Source of the DNA: Melampsora larici-populina 98AG31
Taxonomy: Eukaryota; Basidiomycota; Pucciniomycetes; Pucciniales; Melampsoraceae
Length of the DNA stretch: 64,000 nt
Reading direction: 5' to 3'
Assembly: GCF_000204055.1 (NCBI RefSeq)
Contig: NW_006768834.1
Span: forward strand, 335,675 to 399,674
Below, one piece after another: positions 12,105 to 20,680 of this stretch; position 1 is the first letter of the stretch; every line of letters starts with the position of its first letter. The position numbers and the translations under genes are program-made. Below the pieces are notes generated by a model. It was not told where the DNA came from. It made no database searches and saw nothing but the letters and a program-made list of their open reading frames with translations.

Positions 12105-12571
12105 AGGAGAGAATCCTGCTTGCCAGCCATTTCACATAATTTGGAAAATAGAAAAAAAATTATCGCACTCACATTGCGGGGGTGTTAGCGCATCAACTTG
12201 ATACACACCCCCTTGTCACTTGTCCTAGCGTGCCCCAATGGCTCCAATTCCAGGACCTAGAAGGGATGTTTTCGGCAAAGACAAGACCAACCCAGTGGCC
12301 GCAATGGTTGTTTTTAAGCTCGCCTCCTCTGTTACCCCAGTCTCATTGTTTCTATATAATCTGTTATTTTGGAGAAAACCTTGCTTGCCAATATTCTCTT
12401 GACAATACGGAGTAAAGGAAATAAAAGACTCACATTGCGGGGGTGTTAATGCAATAGAATCACTGCACACCCCCTCGTCACTGTGCCTAGCGTGCCCCAT
12501 GGGCTCCTTTCGAGTCATTCCAGGGGTTGTTTTCGGATGTGACGAGACCAAATCCATGGTCGCAATGTCTG
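12105..12571 (-). repeat. Imperfect tandem duplication at the 3' end of pol
   Basis: Two diverged copies of about 200 bp, roughly 12,105-12,310 and 12,370-12,571. Shared landmarks are CTTGCC, ACTCACATTGCGGGGGTGTT, a CACACCCCC box, CCTAGCGTGCCCCA and ATGTTTTCGG/TTGTTTTCGG. Each copy can form a hairpin between GGGGGTGT and ACACCCCC. The Pol stop (12,225) lies in the outer copy, so the duplication lengthened the Pol tail. Confidence 0.65.
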
Positions 12572-15500
12572 CTCTATCCGTGACGTCGGCGTGGTACAGC
12601 TTTAACTTTGAAATGTGGAAAGTCGGATGTGATTGGTCGCCAGGTCCTAATTGAAGGCGGTAATCACGGCCGGAGTTCAAGACTTCTAAAACTTCGTATG
12701 GTCCGTCATAACGTGCTCTAAGTTTACCTGTAGGTCTGAATTTTCCACCAACCACTTGTTGCCTATCCGTACTGTCGATCAACACTTGGTCCCCTACGAT
12801 GAAGGGTTGGGCCTCTCGACGGCGAAGGTTGTACTGATAGGCCTGTTCGACTTTGTTACTCCATAGTCGATCCCTCCATGCCGCCCATTCGGCCTGACGC
12901 CTTTCAATCCAATACTTGACATCGTCAGTATCTTCTTCTCGAGGGTCCGGGATTGGAAATAACCGCGGAATCCGACCATAGACGAATTGAAATGGTGATA
13001 CCCCCGTGGAAACATTGACGGCAGAATTGATTGCAAATTCGGCTGCAGGAAGGGATTGGAACCATTTGCCATGCTTTTCGGCCGCAAAGTGTCGCAGAAT
13101 TTGACCTACAGTTTTGTTTGTTCTTTCACTGCGCCCATCAGCTTGTGGGTGGTACGATGTCGATAAGTTGATTTTTACACCCAGAAGCTCGTGCAGACGC
13201 TTCCAGAATCGAGAAGTCCAGGCTTTGTCTCGGTCGCCAATAATCGACGCCGGCAATCCAAAGATAGAAGACCAGGCCGTGTACAATCGAGCCGCTGACT
13301 TATCCGCTGTGTCCGTTTGCGAAGCTGGGATCAATCTAACAAAACCAGTTAGCCGGCATGTACACGACAAAATCATGTCATACCCGGAAACTTTGGGAAA
13401 TGGCCCAATAAAGTCAATAGCAATTGATTCCATAGGGCTGCTTGGGATCTCTGGGCTCTGCAACTTGCCGGTGGTACTTGTTGTTCGAGCTTTGATTCTC
13501 TGGCAGGAGTCACAACACCGTAACTGGGTCTCCACGTCCTTCGCTAATCCAGGCCAAAAGAAAGTGGTCCGTAACCGTGCAGTTGTCTTCAGAACACCTA
13601 GATGCCCCAGTGCCTTGTGCGCTTGTTCGACGAAATCATGACGAAGAGTGCCGTGCTGGGGAATTACCAACCGTCCATCTAGGTACATAAGATTGTCTTT
13701 CACGACACAATCTTCTCGTAGAGGTAGAACCTTTTGCAATTTGATACAGAACTTGTCTCTCCGATACCCTTCATTAATCAGTTGAATTTCTTCATCTCTG
13801 AGAGCTGATTTAACTTCACACAATGCTATGTCCTCCCTTCGCGAAAGTGCATCAGCAACTGAGTTATCCTGTCCTTTGAGATATTTAAAATCAAGATCAA
13901 ATTGTGAAAGTGTTTCTAACCATCTTGCTTGCCGCCTACTAAGATTACGTTGCGTTAAAAGCGTGGTCAGAGAGTGATGATCAGACATTACGTTAATTCT
14001 CATCCCCAGTAATAACAACCGCCATTTATTTAGCGCATTGATCACAGCCAAAAGTTCTTGTTCGTGAACAGGATAATTTTTCTCCGCAGGGTTCATAGTA
14101 CGGCTCTCATACGCGATTGGTGATGCCGTATCCCACTGTAGCCCTTGAAACAAGGCTGCCCCCAATCCGTTTCCACTGGCATCAGTAAATAACCAAAGTG
14201 GTTCCTCAGACTCATAATCTAAATTTCGAAGGACTGGAAGTGTTGTTATTAGCCGTTTAATATTGTTGAAAGCAGTTTCTTCTGCCTCGCCCCACCGGAA
14301 TGGCTTGCCTTTTAATGAGGTGCTTGTCAAAGGAGAAAGTGTTCCCACATAATGAGATAATCCATCTACGAACTTTTTCATCCACTGAACTGTTCCTAAA
14401 AACTTAAGTAACTGTTTAGAGTTTGACGGAGAAACCCATTTAGATATTTTCTCTACTTTCTCATCATCTGGACTGACACCATCCTCATTAATCACATGTC
14501 CTAGGAACTTGATTTCTCGTCGAAACAACTTGCTCTTCTTGACTGAACAATAGAGCTTTGCAGCACGCATTCTTTCCAATACTTGTCTCACATGCTCTTC
14601 ATGCTCTTCAACCGTCTGAGAAAATATAACTATATCATCTATGTAAACCACACAAATTTTTCCAACTAAATCACCCAAGATCTCTTCATTTCTTGCTTGA
14701 TGTGTTGCAGGTCCATTGGTAAGCCCCGTGGGCATAACCACCCACTCAACCAATCCCCAAGGAGTCTTCACCGCCGTCAGCGGGATGTCCTCCTCCCTCA
14801 TCCTATCTTGAAAGAATGCACTGACTTGGTCTACTATTGACCATACCTTCCCAGTTGCCACTAATCTTACAGACTCATCTACATTTGGCAATGGTGACCT
14901 GTCTTTCACTGTGTACTTATTCAGCTTACGATAGTCACATACCCAACGCGGCAGCTCCGCCGGATCCTTCTTAGGAATTATCAGGGACGGTGAAGCATAT
15001 TGACTATGCGACTTCCTGATGTGTCCCGCCAGCATATGTTGATCTATGAGTTTCCGCCATGATGCCAAGTGTCTTGCTGGGTATCCAAATTGTTTCTCGT
15101 TGATTATAACGTCTGGGTCTGTCAGAATGATCTTGTGTCTAACACGTCGAGATGCATCTGGTAAACCCTCCGGGAAAATCTCATCCGGTGGGTCCCCTTC
15201 CTCCACAGGAGGAAGTTCTGCAGGAAAAACATCTGCAAAGTCTTTTAGTACGGACATTTCCCGCTTGCTCATATCTTGGGCCTTTTTGATCTTGGTCAAG
15301 TTTTCAATGGCACATAAAACACGATCCAATTCCCTCTGCATTTCTTTTTCATAAAGCACCTTGCCACTACTGGTATGCACAACACAACGGCGATGTAAAG
15401 AAATGTCCAATTTGAATTTTGAGAGAAACGGAGAACCCAATATCATATCATAAGTAGATCCTAGTGGTGCTAATTTGAAAAAAACAGCTCCAAATCGTAG

Positions 15501-16313
15501 GTTGGGTTGTTCAGATTTGAGATTAGCAATTGCAAATTCTCGCAATACTAAGGGTTTTCCTTCAGTAGAGATCGCTAAGCGTACCTCAACAGGTGCTACC
15601 AAGGGCCTTCGAACCACACGCAGGTCATGCGCCATCTTGTCGGATAGTAAGTTCGTTCCAGCCCCTGAATCAATCAATGCCCGTACCCGTTTTCCATTAC
15701 ACATTAGCTCCAAGATAATAGGGGAGGTTGATGGTGGGACTACGCACCCAGAACTCTCCTCGGCCATTTCCTCTACTTGTCCAGCCCGAAATTGATCTGC
15801 TTCCTCGTAGGCCGCAATGTCCTCCGCTAACATATCAGGAAATGTATCAATTGCGGCGACCCGAGAAGTGGGTAGTGCGGGCGGAGGTCTTCCTGCTGGT
15901 CGTTGAGTAGGCGCTCCAGGGATTCCAGTAGGAGCCGAGGTGATCGTCGAGGTTGCTGTTGCTGATGCACGGGCGGGTCTTGGTCCTGGGTTGAAGTCAG
16001 AAGGTACTGAGATGAATCGCATGCTCTTATTCGTACAGGCAGGGTTGTTGCATTTGTCTTTACAGATTGGACAAATGCCTGATCGTCGAAGGTATTCATG
16101 ATAGCGCCACGCGTTGTCAGCTCGTTCCTCATCCGTTCGAGATCGATTTTGAACAGGCCCACGCGGAGTAGATGCAATCGATGTGTTTGAATTGCTTTGA
16201 ACCGTGTTGTGTCTAACACGCTGGCCTGCTCCTGTTAATAACTTTGCATCTGTCAGGAACTTCCAAATTCCATCGGCTGCCTCCTTGAACTTTGGGAAAG
16301 TGAATGAATCCGA
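12225..16313 (-). CDS. Pol polyprotein: zinc knuckle-like, protease, reverse transcriptase, RNase H, integrase
   Basis: Open frame directly downstream of, and in the same frame as, Gag. Residue numbers count from the Met at 16022. Upstream of that Met the frame encodes a CPICKDKCNNPAC knuckle-like motif (C-x2-C-x3-C-x4-C). Protease has DSGA at 118-121; RT has WSIVDQVSAFF (D398) and YIDD (460-463); RNase H has TDASGNG (D614) and the ADALSRR end. Integrase has an HHCC zinc motif (H802, H807, C837, C840) and the D870-D930-E966 triad with exactly 35 residues between the last two. All catalytic residues are present, so the enzyme part looks intact. The last 70 residues come from the 3' duplication and show no chromodomain. 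How Pol is made is unclear: no strong start follows Gag, so expression would need read-through of the TGA at 16314-16316. Confidence 0.92.
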   Translation of the reverse strand, partial: SDSFTFPKFKEAADGIWKFLTDAKLLTGAGQRVRHNTVQSNSNTSIASTPRGPVQNRSRTDEERADNAWRYHEYLRRSGICPICKDKCNNPACTNKSMRFISVPSDFNPGPRPARASATATSTITSAPTGIPGAPTQRPAGRPPPALPTSRVAAIDTFPDMLAEDIAAYEEADQFRAGQVEEMAEESSGCVVPPSTSPIILELMCNGKRVRALIDSGAGTNLLSDKMAHDLRVVRRPLVAPVEVRLAISTEGKPLVLREFAIANLKSEQPNLRFGAVFFKLAPLGSTYDMILGSPFLSKFKLDISLHRRCVVHTSSGKVLYEKEMQRELDRVLCAIENLTKIKKAQDMSKREMSVLKDFADVFPAELPPVEEGDPPDEIFPEGLPDASRRVRHKIILTDPDVIINEKQFGYPARHLASWRKLIDQHMLAGHIRKSHSQYASPSLIIPKKDPAELPRWVCDYRKLNKYTVKDRSPLPNVDESVRLVATGKVWSIVDQVSAFFQDRMREEDIPLTAVKTPWGLVEWVVMPTGLTNGPATHQARNEEILGDLVGKICVVYIDDIVIFSQTVEEHEEHVRQVLERMRAAKLYCSVKKSKLFRREIKFLGHVINEDGVSPDDEKVEKISKWVSPSNSKQLLKFLGTVQWMKKFVDGLSHYVGTLSPLTSTSLKGKPFRWGEAEETAFNNIKRLITTLPVLRNLDYESEEPLWLFTDASGNGLGAALFQGLQWDTASPIAYESRTMNPAEKNYPVHEQELLAVINALNKWRLLLLGMRINVMSDHHSLTTLLTQRNLSRRQARWLETLSQFDLDFKYLKGQDNSVADALSRREDIALCEVKSALRDEEIQLINEGYRRDKFCIKLQKVLPLREDCVVKDNLMYLDGRLVIPQHGTLRHDFVEQAHKALGHLGVLKTTARLRTTFFWPGLAKDVETQLRCCDSCQRIKARTTSTTGKLQSPEIPSSPMESIAIDFIGPFPKVSGYDMILSCTCRLTGFVRLIPASQTDTADKSAARLYTAWSSIFGLPASIIGDRDKAWTSRFWKRLHELLGVKINLSTSYHPQADGRSERTNKTVGQILRHFAAEKHGKWFQSLPAAEFAINSAVNVSTGVSPFQFVYGRIPRLFPIPDPREEDTDDVKYWIERRQAEWAAWRDRLWSNKVEQAYQYNLRRREAQPFIVGDQVLIDSTDRQQVVGGKFRPTGKLRARYDGPYEVLEVLNSGRDYRLQLGPGDQSHPTFHISKLKLYHADVTDRADIATMDLVSSHPKTTPGMTRKEPMGHARHSDEGVCSDSIALTPPQCESFISFTPYCQENIGKQGFLQNNRLYRNNETGVTEEASLKTTIAATGLVLSLPKTSLLGPGIGAIGAR

Positions 16314-17261
16314 TCAAAGAAGGTTTTCACGTGCCATCATATCTCTAAACAGTAAAGGCGCCCCCCAGGTAATAAATTCCGCTAGGTTTCTATCCGTAAG
16401 ATGGTTTGATCGTTTGACTAATCGATGAAGTTGTCTTGCTCGATTGACGTAAGCGTCGAAGGTTTCAGATGGTCGCATTTCGAGACGTCGTAGCGCTTCC
16501 TCAGTGTCCGCCAACCACGAATGCGGTAGAGTACCCATGGCCATCATCTGCATCGCACCCGACCAGGATTGTTGACGTAAATCCTCCTTATTTGCCTGAT
16601 ACCACGAGGATAACTCATCGTTATTGAGTAACGAACCAAGCAGCTTGAGGCGTTCCCAATCATCCGAGAGGTTCTTGACCTCAAATGTTTCTTCAATCAT
16701 CTCTTGCCAATGAAAAAGATCCGCCGGGTTACCAAACTTGCCATTAAATTTGGGCAAGTCGCTCAATTTGATACGATCCGCCGTCATGAGAGTTACGATT
16801 GGGGTTGCTGGTAATTCCGGTCCCGTCGCTTGATAGTAGTGAACGTACGGCGTATGTATCGTAGGCGGCACGTGTGTCGACACTGGAGTTGCTGGCTGAT
16901 AAGCAGTTCCGCTTGCTGGCTGTGCGGAGGCTGGTTCCTGCTGATAGGTAGGGTTCGGTGGAGCAGATCGGCCTTCTTGTCTGTTCGATCCTCCCGGTAA
17001 AGGAGTAGGAGTCTGTGGACTTGTATTGACATAATGGACAAAGGATCGTCCAGTTTCTTGCGAAGACTCTTCTGCAGGATTCGGATCCGATTTCGCGGGT
17101 ATATCAGGTTGAGAACTCGCTGCTTTCTCGGCCATCAGCTCTCTCACCAGCTTTTGCAAAACAAGTGTTTCTTGACGTGACTGAGCTAAGGCTTCATTTT
17201 GAGCTTTCAATCCCTCGACTTGTTGTCTCAAGGACTCAATAGTATCTTGATCGTTAGACAT
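16314..17261 (-). CDS. Gag-like capsid polyprotein, ended by in-frame TGA
   Basis: 315 codons from the ATG at 17261 (MSNDQDTIESLRQQ) to a TGA at 16314-16316. The frame is open further upstream, to about 17,615, but has no ATG there, so a non-AUG or spliced start is possible. The N-terminal part is a short coiled coil (ESLRQQVEGLKAQNEALAQS) followed by Pro/Thr-rich sequence. The rest resembles a Ty3 capsid core (KLSDLPKFNGKFGNPADLFHW, then RRLEMRPSETFDAYVNRARQ). After the TGA the same frame continues without another stop through the zinc knuckle into Pol, so Gag and Pol were probably one polyprotein. Changing a single base would restore CGA (Arg). Confidence 0.85.
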   Translation of the reverse strand: MSNDQDTIESLRQQVEGLKAQNEALAQSRQETLVLQKLVRELMAEKAASSQPDIPAKSDPNPAEESSQETGRSFVHYVNTSPQTPTPLPGGSNRQEGRSAPPNPTYQQEPASAQPASGTAYQPATPVSTHVPPTIHTPYVHYYQATGPELPATPIVTLMTADRIKLSDLPKFNGKFGNPADLFHWQEMIEETFEVKNLSDDWERLKLLGSLLNNDELSSWYQANKEDLRQQSWSGAMQMMAMGTLPHSWLADTEEALRRLEMRPSETFDAYVNRARQLHRLVKRSNHLTDRNLAEFITWGAPLLFRDMMARENLL

Positions 17262-17911
17262 CGTCTTATTCGTCTCGCTAGTTAAGGTAGGATCCGCTAG
17301 CGTCGTACCCGAGTGTCTCGTTTCAGGAGTGTCAGTCGAAAAATGTCCAGGTGGGTGTGGGGTTTGGTTACCCGGTAGGCCTAAGAGCTTCTGAAAGTGC
17401 GAGTTGACCACTGTTCTTTCGGATGCTGACGGCGAGATCGGTGGTGGCGAAAAGTGCAAAGGTGACACTTCAGCAGGGCTTGGTTTGTGACTTGACGCGT
17501 AAAGTATTCGGTCTGTAGGCGCTGGCGACCCCGAGACAGAAAAACCCTCTGGTCTCCTCAAGTAACTTGGAGCAGGCGGTGGAGGTGGTGATTCGACCAC
17601 TTGCTTCTGCTTCTCCTTACGGGCTAATCAAATAAGACTGTCTGGATCGTCCAGGTAATTATGCGGTTTCAGAGAAGTCCCGCCAGTCATTCGACTGGAC
17701 TTTGAGTATACTGATGTGCTGAGTGCTAAGATAGTTTTCGGGTAACCGAGTTTGATTGGCTGAGAGTTCTTCGAGACCGATTGACAGATTGACAGAGTAG
17801 CAGAGGTGCAGAGTGACAGAAATAGAAGTGATGATAAAAAGAAAAAAATGATGAAAATAGATTGTTTTGACTTTGTTGGTTTTTTTTTTTCGAAGTGCAA
17901 GTCAAAAAAAG

Positions 17912-18261
17912 TGTAAGGTTCAGGAAACCTTCACTAAAGGGTCCGGAAACTTTGTCCGGCACGACTTCTCACGAGAGCGCAGATGGACTTGGAACTTCGG
18001 TTTAATATTACGAACTAGCTCCAGATGGTCCAAAACGAGGCTCTCTGAGGAGTAAGCGATCACAACAATCCAAGAAACACAAAAGAACCCAAATGGGGTA
18101 CATAATAAAGAGAAACTCACCTAGCTCCAGATGGTCCAAAACGAGGCTCTCTGAGGAGTAAGGAACCATCCGAAGCCGGGCGTGAGAGAGAAAGGTAAGT
18201 TCTAACTATCTAAACCCATGATATAAACCCATAGCTACTGTCTACACGTGTACTCCTTACA
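17912..18261 (-). repeat. Long terminal repeat (5' LTR of the minus-strand element)
   Basis: 350 bp, identical to the left LTR except for one substitution near 17,974 and a 13-bp extra segment near 18,218-18,232 (the local phrase ATAAACCCAT occurs twice). It should hold the element promoter. Confidence 0.93.
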
Positions 18262-18266
18262 AAACC
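18262..18266. repeat. Target-site duplication, right copy
   Basis: AAACC, matching 11361-11365. The next bases form the palindrome CCACAGCGCTGTGG. Confidence 0.9.
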
Positions 18267-18780
18267 ACCACAGCGCTGTGGCAAAAAAATTGCAGCACGG
18301 TTGCAGGGACCAATCCCTGGCCTGCAAAGATGGTGTGGCTTAAAAAATCACTGTGCATTGCCGGGCGCAGTCAATTGCTGCACATTGCCGGTCACAGTCA
18401 ATCTCAGTGGAAGGCCAAAAATACCGCAAAAAAACATCAAGTTGATATTTTGGTAAGCAGTAGGTGGGAATTCTCAAACCCCTTGACCGTGCGTAGCAGG
18501 GTACCCCCTGTGGTTGCCTTGCTGCAACAGCAACCCGGTACAACCGCAGTGACCCCGCACAACGTCCCCAGCGGGGCGGTTTGCGTGTTGCTATCATGTA
18601 CAAGTAGATGCAGAAAGTATATGTTGCCCTGTAGTGATCTTTTGGCTCCAAGGGTGTTGTATCTTTTCTGTGTCTACTTGTACATACAGGTCTGCTCATT
18701 ATATCACTGAAACTGAAATCATGGTCTTAATTGGCATTGAGATGACTAAAATCCTTCAAGGCATGCTCATCTTCTTCAAA
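18267..18780. other. Gene-free flank with inverted repeats
   Basis: About 500 bp rich in short inverted repeats: CCACAGCGCTGTGG right beside the LTR, and a pair starting TGTACAAGTAGA at about 18,598 with its complement near 18,664-18,684 (20-bp arms, three mismatches). The overlapping frames on both strands look fortuitous. Confidence 0.4.
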
Positions 18781-18880
18781 TGAATCAACAGACAAGTCTC
18801 TCATTTTGCCCTAAAAAAACTCAAGGTTCAGTATGGCTTACCACCAGTAAGAATGTCTTGAAGTCTTCGATGAGGGATCT

Positions 18881-19378
18881 AATAGTAAGCACTTCTGCAC
18901 AATCAGCACAACTTCAACTCGAAGTTTTATCTAAACAACTCTCTGACCTAATAGTAAGCACTTCTGCACAATCAGCACAACTTCAACTCGAAGTTTTATC
19001 TAAACAACTCTCTGACCTATTATCAGGCACAAGGTTATGAGTTATGAATTAGTTTATGAAGTTATTGACTTTAGATAACTGATCTTTGATCAGATGAAAG
19101 AAACAATGAATTCTCTTTCCCAAAGATAGAATTTCTATTCACCTAATAGTAAGCACTTCTGCACAATCAGCACAACTTCAACTCAAAGTTTTATCTAAAC
19201 AACTCTCTGACCTATATTGTAAACAACTTAATTAGAAAAGATAAAAGCATTAAATAAAGAAACTTGTTAAGAATTTGTAAGTACCTATTATCAGGCACAA
19301 GGTTATGAGTTATGAATTAGTTTATGAAGTTATCGACTTTAGATAACTGATCTTTGATCAGATGAAAGAAACAATGAA
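18881..19378. repeat. Reshuffled duplications: 69-bp unit x3 and 96-bp unit x2
   Basis: Unit A (69 bp, starts AATAGTAAGCACTTC) is at 18,881-18,949, directly repeated at 18,950-19,018, and again at 19,145-19,213 with one change. Unit B (about 96 bp, contains ATCAGGCACAAGG) is at 19,015-19,110 and 19,283-19,378 with one change. The motif TTCTCTTTCCCAAAGAT also occurs near 19,112 and 19,470. In the first block unit A is 23 codons and open in one frame (a 23-residue in-frame repeat), but no gene around it is convincing. Near identity means the duplications are recent. Confidence 0.8.
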
Positions 19379-20154
19379 CTACATAGAAACATTAAGAAAC
19401 AGAAATTAGAAATATCATCATTACTACGATCTATATTAATTTGAAGCTAAAGTTAAAAATGACTTACTTCTCTTTCCCAAAGATGGGGAAAGAGAAGTGA
19501 AATGAATCGGTCTAAGAGTATATAAGCAATCGATAATTTCAATTCATTGGGGCAACTAATGATGTAATTCTCTTTTCATTTGATTTTAATTTGCCGTTAA
19601 TCCAATTTCACTCGTAACTCCTTTTCACTAATTTTGATGTTCATCTTAATGTCGATTGCACACTTCAACAACCAGATATGCTTCAACAGATCTGTACTCA
19701 TACATTCCAAGGGATTGGAGCCTGCCATGTTCTCATGAACTGGCAACAGTCCAGGATGATTCTGGCTATCTATCACCCCAAATCATTGATAAACAGTGGA
19801 TGCTACATTTGCTCCAGTCTACACAACCAGACTCACTCTGCAAAATCAAAATTTGATTACACAAGTTTACACACCGAACTCTTACTTACAAATCATGTGT
19901 AAAAAGTCATTTTGGGCTCTAAGGGGGGTGTTTGTGTCAGAAATGACTTGGTGAGTCAATCTGCTTGGCCATTTTTTTTACAAACCTCTGACAAGTGGGT
20001 CTAGGTACCTAATGGACCTAATATTAAGTCCTTAAGTACCTTACTTAAGTATTTAAATACTTAGGTGGCCACTTATGTACCTTGAGTAAGTAGGTGGAGC
20101 ACCTCTCATCACAACTCCTGGGGTACAGAACAGCATAGACTTGTATCTTTACAA
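19379..20154. other. Gene-free A/T-rich stretch
   Basis: About 780 bp without a supportable gene. Short tandem phrases based on AAGTACCTTA / ACTTAAGTA occur near 20,000-20,060, just before the MITE. Confidence 0.35.
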
Positions 20155-20157
20155 TAA

Positions 20158-20446
20158 GGGGGCTCAAGTCAAATTTTTTGCGGCCTTTTCTTAACAAATT
20201 GGGGAAAGTTTTTGTGGGTACTGTGCTGTAGAAACTTTTCCCAATTCGTAAAAAAGGACTGTAAAAATTTCTTTTGGATCTCCTTCTGAGCAGCAGATTT
20301 ACGCAAATTTGCGTAAATTTGCTGCTTAAAAAAATTTGGGATGTTGTATAACTTTTCCCAATTGCATGAAATTTTGCGTAAATTTTATGCAATTGGGAAA
20401 AAAAAATTACAATGAAAGTAGTAAAATATTTTGACTTGAGCCCCCC
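20158..20446. mobile_element. Tourist-like MITE (PIF/Harbinger type), 289 bp
   Basis: Terminal inverted repeats GGGGGCTCAAGTCAAA (left) and the complement TTTGACTTGAGCCCCCC (right), flanked by TAA on both sides (20,155-20,157 and 20,447-20,449), the 3-bp target duplication of PIF/Harbinger elements. The interior is itself palindromic: a stem around 20,288-20,325 (arm AGATTTACGCAAA) and a second with arms TTTTCCCAATTGCAT / ATGCAATTGGGAAAA. It has no coding capacity. An AATA duplication would also fit the flanks, so the superfamily call is probable, not proven. Confidence 0.75.
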
Positions 20447-20680
20447 TAATACAAGGGTGAATTATGCAGTGATAGAGTGAAGAAAAGGAACTTTTGCCAA
20501 AAAAAAACCCTGCAAATTTTTTTGGTGGGTATTACTGGGACCCCCTAACCTTTGGGTCCTGGGCCGGGGCCGGGGCCGGGCTCTGGTCAAGACTAGACTG
20601 GAGAAACTGTACTCATACAAGCCCCTCTGGACGCCCATGAAGGAGCCGAGGCAGCTGCACGCACATAATTTGGTCAGATT

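Larger units (their letters stand above)
11366..18261 (-). mobile_element. Full-length Ty3/gypsy LTR retrotransposon
   Basis: 6,896-bp element on the minus strand. It has two near-identical LTRs (337 and 350 bp) beginning TGTAAGG and ending CCTTACA (7-bp inverted termini), a perfect AAACC target duplication, a polypurine tract beside the left (3') LTR, and one long gag-pol frame. Domain order PR-RT-RNase H-INT defines the Ty3/gypsy class. The LTRs differ by one visible substitution (A/G near 11,428) and one 13-bp insertion in the right copy, so the insertion is recent. No canonical TGG primer-binding start is seen next to the 5' LTR, where the element reads CTTTTTTTGACTTGC. The only defect seen in the coding part is one in-frame TGA between Gag and Pol. 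Confidence 0.95.

Noticed and set aside
13114..13641. 175-codon plus-strand frame within the retrotransposon
   Set aside because: It is antisense to the integrase region of Pol, whose motifs and triad spacing are unambiguous.
18881..19213. Regular repeats considered as a CRISPR-like array
   Set aside because: Only three 69-bp units, two directly adjacent with no spacer, in a fungal genome; these are simple duplications.
20045..20392. 115-codon minus-strand frame
   Set aside because: It lies almost wholly inside the palindromic MITE at 20,158-20,446.
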